Positions 62,966 through 64,000 of a DNA stretch of 64,000 bases are shown here, piece after piece; within the stretch, counting starts at the first letter, position 1; the number at the start of each line of letters is the position of its first letter. The notes beneath the pieces were generated by a model. It was not told the origin of the DNA and made no database searches. It saw only the letters and a program-made list of their open reading frames with translations. The translations under genes were made by a program, and so were the position numbers. The stretch is from Cupriavidus basilensis (GTDB lineage Bacteria; Pseudomonadota; Gammaproteobacteria; Burkholderiales; Burkholderiaceae), in assembly GCF_008801925.2 (NCBI RefSeq), contig NZ_CP062804.1, positions 2,232,001 through 2,296,000 of the forward strand, read 5' to 3'.

Positions 62966-62995
62966 CCTACTTTCTTGGCAAGACAAGAAAGTAGG
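62966..62995. repeat. Palindromic repeat 4 (12-bp perfect stem)
   Basis: CCTACTTTCTTG and CAAGAAAGTAGG around a 6-base loop. From memory, the AAGAAAGTAGG...AAGAAGGCG motif recurs between genes in Burkholderiales and Xanthomonadaceae. Confidence 0.7.
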
Positions 62996-63052
62996 TCGCC
63001 GCCCCGCAGGGGTGGTGAAACGGCAGTTGCAGTTGTCCTTGAATTCAAGCAG

Positions 63053-63080
63053 TTGCGGTTGCGGTTGCAGTTGCGGTTGC
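63053..63080. repeat. 6-bp tandem repeat TTGC(A/G)G
   Basis: Four full units and a partial fifth, just ahead of the aldehyde dehydrogenase, with further scattered units from about 63024. Replication slippage could change its length. Confidence 0.75.
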
Positions 63081-63138
63081 ACTCACCCCCATATCCAAAA
63101 ACCATGCCATCCACCCCACTCCCCTAACCCACCCAGCC

Positions 63139-64000
63139 CTGCTCCGCACCAGCAACCTGATCGGCCAAGCGTGGTCAGCCTCCCACACCGGCCACCACCT
63201 GGATGTCACCAACCCTGCCACCAACACCGTCTTCGCCTGCGTGCCCGACAGCGACGCCCAGGACGCCATCCAGGCAGCCGATGCCGCGGCAGCGGCATTC
63301 CCCACCTGGAGCCGTCGCACCGCCCGCGACCGCGCGCAGATCATCAAGCGCTGGCACGCCCTGATCCTCGAGCACCAGGAAGACCTGGCCCGGATCATCT
63401 CCACCGAACAAGGCAAGCCCATCAAGGAGGCCCGCGGCGAAGTGCTGTACGGCGCCTCCTACGTAGAGTGGTTCGCCGAGGAAGCCGCCCGCATCAGCGG
63501 CGAGATCGTCGCCGAGTCCGTCCCCGGCCGCAAGATGCTGGTGCTCAAGGAACCGGTGGGCGTGGTAGCCGCCATCACGCCGTGGAACTTCCCGCTCGCC
63601 ATGATCGCGCGCAAGATCGCGCCCGCGCTGGCCGCCGGCTGCACCGTGGTGGCCAAGCCCGCGGAAGACACCCCGCTGACCGCGCTGGCGCTGGTCTACC
63701 TGGCGCAGCAAGCCGGCCTGCCCGCCGGTGTGCTCAACATCGTCACCGCCTCGCGCGCCAATACCCCCGCCGTGGTCGACGCCTGGCTGGCCGACAGCCG
63801 CGTGCGCAAGATCACCTTCACCGGCTCCACCCCGGTGGGCAAGCACCTGGCCCGCGAATCCGCCGGCACGCTCAAGAAGCTGTCGCTGGAGCTCGGTGGC
63901 AATGCGCCGTTCATCGTGTTCGACGACGCGGACATCGAGGCCGCCGTCGATGGCCTGATGGCCTCCAAGTTCCGCAACGGGGGCCAGACCTGCGTCTGCC
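63139..64000 (+). CDS. NAD(P)-dependent aldehyde dehydrogenase (succinate- or ketoglutarate-semialdehyde type), partial, start codon abnormal
   Basis: The frame runs from a CTG at 63139 to the window end, about 287 residues without the C-terminal part. It is a clear GabD-like dehydrogenase: VGVVAAITPWNFPLAMIARK, KPAEDTPLTALAL, FTGSTPVGKHL, LELGGNAPFIVFDDAD and the active-site Cys in GGQTCVC. It would oxidise the semialdehyde at the end of sugar-acid breakdown. No in-frame ATG, GTG or TTG exists before residue 1. An ATG at 63104 is out of frame by one base, with a CCCC run at 63121-63124 between. Confidence 0.88.
   Translation, partial: MLRTSNLIGQAWSASHTGHHLDVTNPATNTVFACVPDSDAQDAIQAADAAAAAFPTWSRRTARDRAQIIKRWHALILEHQEDLARIISTEQGKPIKEARGEVLYGASYVEWFAEEAARISGEIVAESVPGRKMLVLKEPVGVVAAITPWNFPLAMIARKIAPALAAGCTVVAKPAEDTPLTALALVYLAQQAGLPAGVLNIVTASRANTPAVVDAWLADSRVRKITFTGSTPVGKHLARESAGTLKKLSLELGGNAPFIVFDDADIEAAVDGLMASKFRNGGQTCVC

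Overview
The window is high-GC, densely coded DNA from a beta-proteobacterium, most likely Cupriavidus or a close Burkholderiales relative. This is inferred from codon and base composition, the abundance of LysR regulators, a Bug/TctC-type periplasmic receptor, an AtzE/AtzG-type amidase, urea carboxylase plus AtzF, and intergenic palindromes of a type common in that group. No rRNA, tRNA, CRISPR array, integrase or transposase was seen. The layout is a chain of small accessory catabolic and signalling operons.

Region by region. 0.1-6 kb: a LysR regulator, an ICMT-like membrane methyltransferase, and a GH3 beta-glucosidase divergent from the periplasmic glucan protein OpgG. 6-14 kb: an amide/D-amino-acid catabolic cluster (class III aminotransferase, D-aminoacylase, RpiR regulator, AtzE/AtzG-like amidase, MFS transporter, amino-acid binding protein), with three copies of a candidate operator at its promoters. 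14-17 kb: a LysR gene, RidA and a class V aminotransferase. 17.3-21.6 kb: a 37-residue membrane peptide, a secreted EF-hand protein and an ECF42-type sigma factor with VOC, SRPBCC and two YCII/DGPF proteins. 21.8-24.5 kb: a DKNYY-repeat protein and an AraC regulator.

24.5-27.6 kb is a four-gene SiaABCD-type partner-switching module ending in a diguanylate cyclase. Its phosphatase is soluble and carries CBS-like sequence. 27.6-29.7 kb holds a sulfonate-binding protein and an alkanesulfonate monooxygenase. 30-32.5 kb has two tandem secreted paralogues, each preceded by the same hairpin plus T-rich leader. 32.5-41 kb: an LprI-domain protein, an M17 aminopeptidase and a dipeptide/oligopeptide ABC operon with a fused double ATPase. 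41-47 kb: ferredoxin-NADP reductase and a family 2A encapsulin sulfur locus (rhodanese, serine acetyltransferase, XRE regulator, shell protein, cysteine desulfurase with a long cargo-type N-terminus).

47-54 kb: an exported methyltransferase, urea carboxylase and allophanate hydrolase. 53.8-57.3 kb: an autotransporter split by an apparent frameshift. 57.6-64 kb: a serine hydrolase, then LysR / TctC receptor / altronate-type dehydratase, a cluster of palindromic repeats, and an aldehyde dehydrogenase that runs off the window and lacks a normal start codon.

The strongest candidates for an unusual system are the encapsulin sulfur compartment, the soluble-phosphatase Sia variant, the three-site RpiR regulon and the duplicated attenuator-like leaders. 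Coding starts were chosen by ribosome-binding sites, signal peptides and family length, and are often shorter than the longest open frame.
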